Source: Candidatus Methanoplasma sp.
GTDB taxonomy: Archaea; Thermoplasmatota; Thermoplasmata; Methanomassiliicoccales; Methanomethylophilaceae
Assembly (NCBI GenBank): GCA_031288985.1
Contig: JAITQH010000087.1
Location: forward strand, 1 to 6,092
Direction of reading: 5' to 3'
DNA length: 6,092 bases
The notes below the pieces were generated by a model, which saw only the letters and a program-made list of their open reading frames with translations, was not told the DNA's origin and ran no database searches. Below are positions 1-6,092 of the stretch, in pieces. The position numbers and the translations under genes were made by a program. The first letter of the stretch is position 1. The number at the start of each line of letters is the position of its first letter.

Positions 1-1080
1 GGAATTCTTGAATGTGTTCTCGGTGGTGCACAGTTCGGCTGACAGCGACAGAGCATATGCCAACGGCGTGTTGCCCTCGGAGTCCCTGAGGTTGGGATCC
101 GCGCCGGCATCGAGAAGGATCTTTGCCGCCTTCCCGTCCAATGTCTCGCAGGCGATGGCCAAAGGGAGTTTTCCTCCGATGCTTATGCCGTCTGCGGTCT
201 CCTCCGTCCCATAAGCGTCATTGGGATCCGCGCCGGCGGCGATTATCGCGGCGATGGCCTCGTAGTCCTTTCTGCCCACGGCCTGCGCAAGATTCATTCC
301 CTTGGTATTCAGGCCTTCGGCCGCATCGGGGTCGTACGTCCCGTTCAATACCGCCGCTATTCTGGAGTCCTTGCACTTGAACGCGATCTCCTTGGCGGTT
401 TTTCCGTAATTGTCCTTCCTGTCGGGATCCACGCCCGCATCCACCAGTATCCTGACCGACTCGAGGTACCTGTCGACCTGCGCCTTGTCGTGTTCATACT
501 GCTCTGTCTGCGAGGCCTTGGCGCCAGCGGAAGACCCGGGGTCGGCCATGATCCTCTTGTAATTGGGAAGGGTGTAATCAAAGAACGATTCCGACGCGTG
601 CCGGGCGTATCCACAGGCCCCGTGCAGCGGGGTCCCCCCTTCGGGACCCGTGACGTCCAGCTTCTTTTTTCTTTCGGCGAAGACGGCAATGATCTCCGGC
701 ACCCCCTTCTCCGCGGCCGTGAATATGCACGTGCGGTCGTCCGAGTTGCGCTTCATCGGGCTGACGCCGGCGTCGGCAAGCAGAGCGGCGCATCGGCGGA
801 TGTCCTCTCTCGACCTTCCGCTCCTGTTGGCCTCGAGTGCGAGAGCATGCAGCGCGTTGGCGCCGAGGGAGTCTTCTTTCGAAGGATCTGCGCCTTTCAA
901 AAGGAGTTCGCGTATGCCGTTCGGGTCTGCTTTGGACGCCGCATAATGAAGGATCGGCGAACCGTACAGATCTGCATTCGGATCGGACAGCGAACGGTAC
1001 AGTTCCGAGGTGTCCGCATGCTCTTCGCCCCGCGAACGGTAGGCGCCCTCCAATTTCGCAATTATCTCGTTGTCTGCCAT
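1..1080 (-). CDS. Ankyrin-repeat protein, N-terminal part (3' end outside window)
   Basis: The minus strand is open without a stop from the ATG at 1080-1078 to the window edge, giving 360 codons. The translation starts MADNEIIAKLEGAY and contains a series of ankyrin repeats, which form helix-turn-helix stacks that bind other proteins. Repeat units are visible at about residues 40-70 (SPILHYAA, then LLLKGADPS), 73-107 (NALHALAL, LLADAGVSP), 115-145 (degenerate), 149-222 (TPLHGA, then ILVDAGVDPD), 224-250 (degenerate), 260-290 (AAIIAAGADPN), 304-333 (ILLDAGADPN) and 336 onward (GNTPLAYA). The fourth unit is split by about 45 residues. There is no signal peptide or membrane segment in this part, so it is probably cytoplasmic. 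The start is supported by a Shine-Dalgarno sequence 5 bases upstream. It is divergent from top6B. The family is clear; the partner and role are unknown, and further repeats or another domain may lie beyond the edge. Confidence 0.92.
   Translation of the reverse strand, partial: MADNEIIAKLEGAYRSRGEEHADTSELYRSLSDPNADLYGSPILHYAASKADPNGIRELLLKGADPSKEDSLGANALHALALEANRSGRSREDIRRCAALLADAGVSPMKRNSDDRTCIFTAAEKGVPEIIAVFAERKKKLDVTGPEGGTPLHGACGYARHASESFFDYTLPNYKRIMADPGSSAGAKASQTEQYEHDKAQVDRYLESVRILVDAGVDPDRKDNYGKTAKEIAFKCKDSRIAAVLNGTYDPDAAEGLNTKGMNLAQAVGRKDYEAIAAIIAAGADPNDAYGTEETADGISIGGKLPLAIACETLDGKAAKILLDAGADPNLRDSEGNTPLAYALSLSAELCTTENTFKNS
92..237. repeat. 17-base direct repeat pair within ankyrin gene
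   Basis: The 17-mer TTGGGATCCGCGCCGGC occurs at 92-108 and again at 221-237, a period of 129 bases (43 codons). A diverged relative is present near 424-438. On the minus strand these encode the AGADPN loop of successive ankyrin units. They reflect repeat duplication within the gene, not a mobile or regulatory element. Confidence 0.7.
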
Positions 1081-1085
1081 CGAGA

Positions 1086-1093
1086 CTCCTCCC
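1086..1093 (-). promoter_or_regulatory. Shine-Dalgarno site of the ankyrin gene
   Basis: Read on the minus strand the bases are GGGAGGAG, a strong match to the anti-SD of 16S rRNA, ending 5 bases before the ATG at 1080. It fixes the start of the ankyrin gene and implies a leadered transcript, unlike the probably leaderless neighbours. Confidence 0.8.
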
Positions 1094-1115
1094 TATGAAT
1101 CAACGGTCTGTGGGG

Positions 1116-1124
1116 TGATATACC
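1116..1124 (-). promoter_or_regulatory. Candidate TATA box for the ankyrin gene
   Basis: The minus strand reads GGTATATCA, preceded by a purine-rich GCAAAG that could serve as a BRE. Archaeal initiation about 25 bases downstream would fall near 1094-1096. That gives a leader of roughly 15 bases, just enough to include the Shine-Dalgarno site. The assignment rests on spacing and base composition only. Confidence 0.5.
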
Positions 1125-1230
1125 TTTGCGTCTCACGCAGGAGAAGCCTGCGGGCGCATCGCAAAGGGTCGATCCGCATCGGGCGGCCACGGGGCGCGGT
1201 GCCCGTCCCGCTCCGCAGTTTGTGCCGCGA

Positions 1231-1280
1231 ATCTTATTAAATTAATTTTAAACACATTTAACTCAACACTAAAAATAGTA
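1231..1280 (+). promoter_or_regulatory. AT-rich promoter region of the top6BA operon
   Basis: This is an abrupt AT-rich block upstream of top6B. Two TATA-like stretches are possible: AAAAATAGTA at 1271-1280, whose spacing would place initiation at about 1300-1302 (leaderless at the ATG), and TTTTAAACA or ATTTAACT at about 1246-1263, which would start transcription at about 1275-1285. There is no good Shine-Dalgarno sequence before 1302, which favours the leaderless reading. The exact box is uncertain. Confidence 0.5.
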
Positions 1281-1301
1281 CTTCCGTGATATGGCTGTCG
1301 G

Positions 1302-3326
1302 ATGCGCTCGGACGATGACGTTAAAAATGCCCCGCAGGGCAAAGACACGGCGACGGCATACAAGCTTGCCGCCAAACAGCAGGAGATCTCCGTAACGGAG
1401 TTCTTTGAGAAGAACAAGCAGATATTGGGCTTCGACTCCCGCTCCAAATCTTTGCTTATGGGCATAAAGGAGGCTGTGGACAACTCTTTGGACGCGTGCG
1501 AGGAAGCGGGATTCCTCCCTGACGTCACCGTGAAGGTGGAACGCCTGAACGACGAAGATTATAGGATCTACGAAGAGGACAACGGCCCCGGAATAGTGCA
1601 CAAGATGATGCCCAACGTCTTCGGACGCCTTTTGTACGGATCCAGGTTCCATGCCCTCAGGCAGTCAAGGGGGCAGCAGGGCATAGGCATATCGGCCACT
1701 GTGATGTACGGCAACATCACCACCGGAAAGCCTGCCCACATACGTTCAAAGATCGAAGGGCAGGACGAGGTCGCGTGGCAGATGGACATCGTCATCGACA
1801 CGAAGATCAACCGTCCGATCGTCTCGAACGACAAAGCGTTCGTATGGGACGGCAAAGAACACGGCACCAGCGTGGAATACACCACCAAGGGCCGCTACAT
1901 CACAGGAAAACAATCCATATTCGAATATCTTCGCGACACTGCCATCGTGAACCCTCACGCACGCATCGAATTCCATGACCCCGAAGGCAAGAAATATGTA
2001 TTCGAAAGGGCGACGGAACAGATGCCGCCGAAGTCCAAGGAGATCAAGCCGCATCCCGAGGGCATGGAGATCGGGGATCTGCTGAAATATGCGCAGAACA
2101 CCCAGCAGAAGACCGTCAAGGCCTTCCTGAAGAACGATTTCTCAAGAGTCACCGACCGCATAGCCGACGAGATACTTGAGAAGGCCTCTGTGGATCCGTC
2201 CGCGAAGCCGGAGAAGGTCACGAGAGAGCAATGCATAGCGATGATCGACGCCATAACGAAAGTGAAGATCATGGCCCCCCCGACAGACTGCCTTTCGCCC
2301 ATAGGCGACACGCTGATCAAGAAGGGTCTGATGCATATTCTGGAGGGGATGCGCCCCGATTATTACGCCACGCCCGTCACCCGCCCGCCGAAGTCCGTCA
2401 ACGGGAATCCGTTCGTTGTCGAGGCGGGCATAGTATACGGGGGGGAGATCCCTTCCGACGGCCAAGTGACGATCCTCAGATTCGCAAACCGCGTCCCCCT
2501 TCTGTATCAACAGGGCGCCTGCGTCATCACCAAAGCCATTGCGGACATAGACTGGAGGAGGTACGGATTGGAGCAGAGGGGCGGAAAAGGAATACCGTTC
2601 GGCCCCGCCATAGTGCTCGTTCATGTGGCATCCACCAAGGTGCCGTTCACGTCCGAAGGAAAAGAGGCTGTGGCCTCGTACCCCGAACTGCAGACGGAGA
2701 TCTCGCAGGCCCTCAAACTCTGTGCAAGGAACCTCAAAAGCCATCTCAACAAGATGGAAAGGAAGAGCAAGACCCACGCCAAGTTCGAGATCGTCCAAGA
2801 CCTCCTTCCGGATCTCGCAAAGAAATCCGCGGAGATGCTGGGCCGTCCCGTGCCCGACCTGAACCGCACCATCACCAAGATCATGAATGTGGTCTGGGTG
2901 GAGCCGCAGTCAAAGAAGGTCGACAAGACGTCGCGCGTGATCACTTACAACATTTACAATTATACCAACACCGAACGCACGTTCATGCTGCACATGCGGC
3001 TTCCGAAGGAGTGCGTCAACCTTACGCTGTTCTCCAACCCTAGGTTCAGGGACATGAACGACGAAGGCAAGGCGAACTGGATCGTAGAAGGACTAGCCCC
3101 CTCGCAATCGACTCAGATCTCCTTCGATCTGAAGGGAGAGCTGTCGGACACTTTCGACATTGACGACGTTTATATTTCAGGGATCAACCCCGTCCATGTG
3201 ATGGGCGCCGATTCCCTCCCGGGCGACTGGGGCATAAAAGGGCTGGAGATCACGGAAGCCGACGACAACGACCTCGTCGACGACGAGGAAGAGGCAGCGG
3301 AGGTCGAAGATCTTGGCGATGAATGA
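1302..3326 (+). CDS. top6B: DNA topoisomerase VI subunit B (ATPase)
   Basis: This is the ATP-binding subunit of the type IIB topoisomerase (A2B2), which passes one DNA duplex through another to relax supercoils and separate linked DNA. The N-terminal GHKL (Bergerat) ATPase fold is complete. It has the N-box at residues 53-65 with presumed catalytic E57 and Mg-binding N61, DNGPGI at 93-98, the glycine lid GQQGIGIS at 124-131, and GTSVEY at 188-193. An H2TH-like region follows (about 240-345), then the transducer (about 370-485, with FANRVPLLYQQ and STKVPFTSEGKEA, which carries the likely switch lysine). Next come a long helix and a C-terminal Ig-like domain (about 545-650), ending in a very acidic tail (652-674). 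At 674 residues it is longer than crenarchaeal forms of about 530, as expected for a euryarchaeal type with the extra C-terminal domain. A stop at 1287-1289 lies in frame upstream and no other in-frame ATG, GTG or TTG follows it, so 1302 is the earliest start. It overlaps top6A, forming an operon. Confidence 0.98.
   Translation: MRSDDDVKNAPQGKDTATAYKLAAKQQEISVTEFFEKNKQILGFDSRSKSLLMGIKEAVDNSLDACEEAGFLPDVTVKVERLNDEDYRIYEEDNGPGIVHKMMPNVFGRLLYGSRFHALRQSRGQQGIGISATVMYGNITTGKPAHIRSKIEGQDEVAWQMDIVIDTKINRPIVSNDKAFVWDGKEHGTSVEYTTKGRYITGKQSIFEYLRDTAIVNPHARIEFHDPEGKKYVFERATEQMPPKSKEIKPHPEGMEIGDLLKYAQNTQQKTVKAFLKNDFSRVTDRIADEILEKASVDPSAKPEKVTREQCIAMIDAITKVKIMAPPTDCLSPIGDTLIKKGLMHILEGMRPDYYATPVTRPPKSVNGNPFVVEAGIVYGGEIPSDGQVTILRFANRVPLLYQQGACVITKAIADIDWRRYGLEQRGGKGIPFGPAIVLVHVASTKVPFTSEGKEAVASYPELQTEISQALKLCARNLKSHLNKMERKSKTHAKFEIVQDLLPDLAKKSAEMLGRPVPDLNRTITKIMNVVWVEPQSKKVDKTSRVITYNIYNYTNTERTFMLHMRLPKECVNLTLFSNPRFRDMNDEGKANWIVEGLAPSQSTQISFDLKGELSDTFDIDDVYISGINPVHVMGADSLPGDWGIKGLEITEADDNDLVDDEEEAAEVEDLGDE
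3299..3304 (+). promoter_or_regulatory. Shine-Dalgarno site of top6A inside top6B
   Basis: GGAGGT lies within the last codons of top6B. It is 8 bases from a TTG at 3313 and 14 bases from the ATG at 3319, both in the top6A frame. Spacing favours the TTG and codon identity favours the ATG, so the start of top6A is ambiguous by two residues. Confidence 0.65.
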
Positions 3327-4407
3327 CAGACAAAAGGCGGCCATGGAGAACCTTACCTCCGTGGTGGGAAAGATATACGACCAGATGAACGAAGGCGACA
3401 TCCCTCTGATGCACCTGCCGCTCAGATCCAAGAAGAACATAGAGTTCAATACGACGCACAGCGTCTGGACGTACAGCGACCAGATGACCTCGCGCACCGC
3501 CAAGACGGTGCAGGGCGCCCAAATGATGCTCCGCACCGTATACACCGCTGATTTCATCAACGAGATGATCCGCGACAACAAGTCGTCCACATTAAGGGAG
3601 ATGTACTACATCTCGGAAGGATGGAGCAACGCGAAATTCCACAGTCAGGACGAGAGCAACCTTCTGGCGGAGGATCTTGAGATCATATCGAAGTGCATGA
3701 GAGAGGACTTCAAGCTCAGGCCGGAGGAGAGCGGCGCCCACGTTTACGGCAACCTTAACATCCGCACAATGACGAAGAAGGGAATGAAGGACTTCAACTG
3801 CATAGACGATGTGGCGGAAACGGGATTCGCCATTCCATACAACGTGGAGAACGACAATTTTGAGATCAAAAGCACGGATGCGAAATTCGTCATGGCCATA
3901 GAGACGGGCGGTATGTACGCCAGGCTTGTGGAGAACGGGTTCCCCGAGAAGTACAATGCCATACTGATCCATCTGAGCGGACAGCCCGCCAGAAGCACCA
4001 GGCGCCTGATCAAGAGGCTGAACACGGAGATGAGGCTTCCAGTCACGGTCTTCACCGACGGCGACCCTTGGTCCTTCCGCATCTTCGGCTCCATAGCGTA
4101 CGGCGCCATAAAGACCGCCCATATTTCGGAGTACCTCGCAACGCCCACCGCACAGTTCATCGGCATAACCGCGTCGGACATCCTGAATTACGAACTGCCG
4201 ACCGACAAGCTCTCCGATCAGGACGTGGGCGCTCTGAACTCCGAGCTGTCCGACCCGAGATTCGCAGACGACTTCTGGGTCGGCGAGATACAGGCCATGC
4301 TCGGAATGAAGAAGAAATCTGAGCAGCAGGCGCTGGCGAAATACGGCCTGGATTACGTCACGGACAAGTATCTTCCCGAGAAACTGACGAACATGGGCGT
4401 GCTGTGA
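3319..4407 (+). CDS. top6A: DNA topoisomerase VI subunit A (DNA-cleaving, Spo11 family)
   Basis: This is the DNA-breaking subunit of topo VI and the archaeal homologue of the meiotic protein Spo11. The winged-helix (5Y-CAP) domain includes the motif LREMYYISEGW. By family alignment the second tyrosine of the pair (Y97 counting from this ATG) is the residue that bonds covalently to the 5' DNA end. The Toprim metal site follows: E195 in MAIETGG and D247/D249 in the DGDPW motif. The product is 362 residues, normal for the family, and nothing is missing. It begins inside the end of top6B (8-base overlap), so the two are probably translationally coupled to make equal amounts of the subunits. An in-frame TTG at 3313, better spaced from the GGAGGT, would add Met-Ala. 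It ends with TGA just before a hairpin and the convergent LysRS gene. Confidence 0.98.
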   Translation: MNDRQKAAMENLTSVVGKIYDQMNEGDIPLMHLPLRSKKNIEFNTTHSVWTYSDQMTSRTAKTVQGAQMMLRTVYTADFINEMIRDNKSSTLREMYYISEGWSNAKFHSQDESNLLAEDLEIISKCMREDFKLRPEESGAHVYGNLNIRTMTKKGMKDFNCIDDVAETGFAIPYNVENDNFEIKSTDAKFVMAIETGGMYARLVENGFPEKYNAILIHLSGQPARSTRRLIKRLNTEMRLPVTVFTDGDPWSFRIFGSIAYGAIKTAHISEYLATPTAQFIGITASDILNYELPTDKLSDQDVGALNSELSDPRFADDFWVGEIQAMLGMKKKSEQQALAKYGLDYVTDKYLPEKLTNMGVL

Positions 4408-4410
4408 CCC

Positions 4411-4436
4411 TGCCGGCGGCCCGAAGACCGCCGGCA
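4411..4436. terminator. Hairpin between convergent top6A and LysRS genes
   Basis: A perfect 9-bp inverted repeat, TGCCGGCGG at 4411-4419 and CCGCCGGCA at 4428-4436, encloses an 8-base loop and fills most of the 36-base gap between the two stop codons. It lacks a T-run on either strand, so it is not a classical intrinsic terminator, and archaeal termination depends mainly on T-runs. It may still protect the 3' ends of both transcripts or slow polymerase from both sides. Confidence 0.5.
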
Positions 4437-4443
4437 ACAGATC

Positions 4444-5988
4444 TTATGATGAGGCCTGTATGAAGCGGTTGATCACGAAGTGTTTGTCCATGCTTGCCAA
4501 GAACGGCCCGAGCCTGGGTCCCGCCTGCTTGCCTATGAGCACCGAATATATCACTTTGTAACCGGCCTTCGTCCCGATGGGGGATGTCTTGCCTGTGTCG
4601 GATATTATCTCGCTTATGGTCTCGGAATCCCAGTTGCAGTCGTTCATCCTTCTGACCAGCTCTTGGAAGAACGCCTTGTCGGTCATCGAAAGGACAGCGT
4701 CGGCCGGTATCGTGGGGAACACAGAGAACTTGATCTGATCCGGCGCGAACCCGTTGAGCCAATATCTGACGCATTCGGATCTGCGCCTGAGTCTTTCGAG
4801 ATCTTCTTCGGACGCGGATGACATGTCGTCGGTGCGGTTGAGTATCTCAAGCGCCCCCTCGAACGTACCTGCCATCTGGACGATGTTCGCCAGATGCCTG
4901 CAGGATACCTGCAGCGGGATCTTGGACGGCACGCGGTTGTGCTGGGCGATCTCGTACGCACGGACGTTGTTCTCTTCGGCCTCCGTGAACTCCTTGGAGA
5001 AGAACGCCCTTTCCATCCTGTCATATTCGTCTGCCATGTCCAGAGTCCCCATGCCGGGGTCGTATTCTATGGACTTGTTGGGATTCACCCTCAGGAATAG
5101 ATAGTTGAGGACTTCCGGCGGGGTCATGTTTATGGCATCGAGCCCCGTGACCGAGCATCCCAAAGACTTGTGCATCTGCCCCACCCCTCTCAGCTGGACG
5201 AACTCATATGGTATCGGTAGCGGCGGCTCCGTGCCGAATATCTCCTTCGCTATCCTTTTTCCGGTGTCGTAAGATCCGCCTGCGGCGGCATGATCCTTTC
5301 CGAACGGCTCTGCCGAGGTCCCAAATATGAACCACTTTGCCGGCCATTCCAGCCTCCATGTGAGCTTTCCGTCTCCTTTTCTCACATCTGCCGTTCCGTG
5401 GTGTCCGCACTTGCAATGGTACTCCACCGTCGGGAACGAATACGAATCGAAATCGGGATCCGTGAAACGGCCGCATTCTTCGCAGAGGGGATTGTATGGC
5501 GCATAGTCCTCTTTGGCCTCCTTTCCGGAGACCTCGTGGAGTATGTTGATGATCTGCTCCCGCTTTTTGAAAGTGAGGTCTATGGCCTCCGCGAATTTCC
5601 CCTGCTCATAGAGTTCATGCGTCCATATGATGTCGCATTTCACATTGAGCGACGCCACTGCGTCAAGGAACGGCTGCACGAAGTGATGCGCGTAGTTGTC
5701 GTGCTTCCCACAGGGGCAGGGTATCTTGTAGATGGGCATCCCGGTGTACTTCTCGTACTCCTTGGGAAGAAAATCGTAACATTTCCTGAGGGGGTCGAAG
5801 GAATCTATGAGGTATATGAGCCTGACATCCTTGCCTTTGCTCTCTACCGCGCTTCTTACCGACTCTCCGGTGATCGCCTCTCTCAGACTTCCGACGTGGA
5901 TTATTCCCGTCGGGCTTATGCCGGTGGCTATGAGGGGGCGCTCGCATGTCCCCGCCACTTCTTCCGCTATGACGTCTGCCCAGTGCAT
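4444..5988 (-). CDS. lysS: Lysyl-tRNA synthetase, class I
   Basis: The enzyme joins lysine to tRNA-Lys using ATP in the cytoplasm. The class I form (lysK in some databases) is typical of most archaea and unrelated to bacterial class II LysRS. At 514 residues it has the usual length. The Rossmann catalytic domain opens with the HIGH-like motif HVGS at residues 31-34 within GIIHVGSLRE. A zinc-ribbon insert follows with C169-x2-C172 and C192-x-C194 (H196/H197 nearby), and a CPC at 91-93 may be another metal site. The KMSKS-loop position reads QMHKS at 271-275, before the conserved TPPEVLNYLFLR. That is unusual, because the first lysine and first serine are replaced. The C-terminal part (about 350-514) is helical and matches the anticodon-binding cage region. 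The start at 5988 is supported by a TATA box spaced for a leaderless transcript. It is convergent with top6A and ends with TAA. Confidence 0.96.
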   Translation of the reverse strand: MHWADVIAEEVAGTCERPLIATGISPTGIIHVGSLREAITGESVRSAVESKGKDVRLIYLIDSFDPLRKCYDFLPKEYEKYTGMPIYKIPCPCGKHDNYAHHFVQPFLDAVASLNVKCDIIWTHELYEQGKFAEAIDLTFKKREQIINILHEVSGKEAKEDYAPYNPLCEECGRFTDPDFDSYSFPTVEYHCKCGHHGTADVRKGDGKLTWRLEWPAKWFIFGTSAEPFGKDHAAAGGSYDTGKRIAKEIFGTEPPLPIPYEFVQLRGVGQMHKSLGCSVTGLDAINMTPPEVLNYLFLRVNPNKSIEYDPGMGTLDMADEYDRMERAFFSKEFTEAEENNVRAYEIAQHNRVPSKIPLQVSCRHLANIVQMAGTFEGALEILNRTDDMSSASEEDLERLRRRSECVRYWLNGFAPDQIKFSVFPTIPADAVLSMTDKAFFQELVRRMNDCNWDSETISEIISDTGKTSPIGTKAGYKVIYSVLIGKQAGPRLGPFLASMDKHFVINRFIQASS

Positions 5989-6010
5989 TGTAACGCGGGA
6001 AGTAGCATCC

Positions 6011-6021
6011 CTTTATAAAAG
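6011..6021. promoter_or_regulatory. TATA box for LysRS, nearly palindromic and possibly bidirectional
   Basis: The plus strand reads CTTTATAAAAG and the minus strand CTTTTATAAAG. For LysRS the box centre is about 27 bases from the ATG at 5988, placing initiation at or next to the start codon, and the upstream minus-strand CGAAAATATC could act as BRE. In the rightward direction the same box would start transcription near 6041, just before the possible gene at the right edge. The LysRS role is well supported by spacing; the rightward role is speculative. Confidence 0.7.
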
Positions 6022-6053
6022 ATATTTTCGGTCGCCGCGCGTGAAACGGGATT

Positions 6054-6092
6054 ATGAAACGACGAATTCTGCAAGACCCCGTTGGGTTGGAC
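6054..6092 (+). CDS. Possible start of a rightward gene, cut by window edge
   Basis: An ATG at 6054 opens 13 codons (MKRRILQDPVGLD) that run off the edge without a stop. A GTG at 6041 in another frame is an alternative and would sit exactly at the predicted initiation point of the shared TATA box. The Shine-Dalgarno evidence is weak (only CGGG a few bases before the ATG). The stretch is too short to recognise a family or to be sure that it is coding. Confidence 0.25.
   Translation, partial: MKRRILQDPVGLD

Larger units (their letters stand above)
1094..1301. other. Divergent intergenic region between ankyrin gene and top6B
   Basis: About 200 bases separate the two divergent genes. The left part (1125-1230) is GC-rich, has no convincing gene, and contains a small perfect hairpin at 1136-1152 (CGCAGG, 5-base loop, CCTGCG). 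A weaker inverted repeat lies around 1189-1206 (ACGGG / CCCGT). The right part (1231-1280) turns sharply AT-rich and carries the top6B promoter. I see no tRNA, no CRISPR and no riboswitch that I recognise. Confidence 0.6.

Noticed and set aside
490..1098. Open plus-strand frame of about 200 codons opposite the ankyrin gene
   Set aside because: Its translation has no recognisable motif. The minus-strand frame over the same bases gives clear ankyrin repeats with a good Shine-Dalgarno site, so this frame is a shadow.
1136..1206. GC-rich inverted repeats considered as a structured RNA or riboswitch
   Set aside because: The stems are short (5-6 bp), no conserved riboswitch or RNA-family core is recognisable, and they lie upstream of both candidate promoters.
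2142..2798. Long minus-strand open frame inside top6B
   Set aside because: It lies opposite the conserved transducer domain of subunit B. Its composition is Arg/His/Leu-rich, as in antisense of GC-rich coding DNA, and it has no supporting start signal.
3592..4437. 281-codon minus-strand open frame opposite top6A
   Set aside because: The sense strand encodes an intact topo VI A with all catalytic residues. The antisense product resembles no family.
5290..6018. 242-codon plus-strand open frame opposite LysRS
   Set aside because: It overlaps the catalytic domain of LysRS and runs through that gene's promoter. It is a shadow of a GC-rich gene.
2..6069. GAATTC sites near both ends (2-7 and 6064-6069), suggesting a cloned fragment
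   Set aside because: Another GAATTC occurs at about 1968 inside top6B, and the sequence continues past both end sites, so this is most simply chance.

Overview
The window looks like a piece of a euryarchaeal chromosome. It carries both subunits of DNA topoisomerase VI (the archaeal type IIB topoisomerase) in one operon and a class I lysyl-tRNA synthetase. It also has TATA-type promoter candidates placed as expected for archaeal transcription. Topo VI is generally absent from the Thermoplasmatales proper. The moderately GC-rich coding sequence with short AT-rich promoters, and the use of only TGA/TGA/TAA stops, would fit a Methanomassiliicoccales-like methanogen or a related Thermoplasmata lineage. 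That placement is inference from a small sample and not proven.

Layout. Positions 1-1080, minus strand: the N-terminal 360 codons of an ankyrin-repeat protein that runs off the left edge, with a strong Shine-Dalgarno sequence and a TATA-like box just upstream. Positions 1094-1301: a divergent intergenic region, GC-rich on the left and AT-rich on the right, holding promoters for both directions. Positions 1302-4407, plus strand: the top6B-top6A operon, with an 8-base overlap (or 14 if a TTG start is used). Positions 4408-4443: a 36-base gap between convergent genes, holding a perfect 9-bp hairpin. Positions 4444-5988, minus strand: class I LysRS. Positions 5989-6092: the LysRS promoter, with a nearly palindromic TATA box that could also drive a rightward gene whose first codons may lie at the right edge.

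Function. Topo VI A2B2 relaxes and decatenates DNA: B supplies ATP-driven gating and A supplies the cleaving tyrosine and Toprim metal site. LysRS charges tRNA-Lys. The two share no pathway and are simply convergent neighbours. The ankyrin protein probably binds other proteins, but nothing here names its partner. Overall this is mostly a housekeeping region, and I see no defence, mobile or CRISPR system. The points most worth a second look are the altered KMSKS loop of LysRS, the shared palindromic TATA box, the out-of-frame ATG before top6B, and the insertion in the ankyrin protein.
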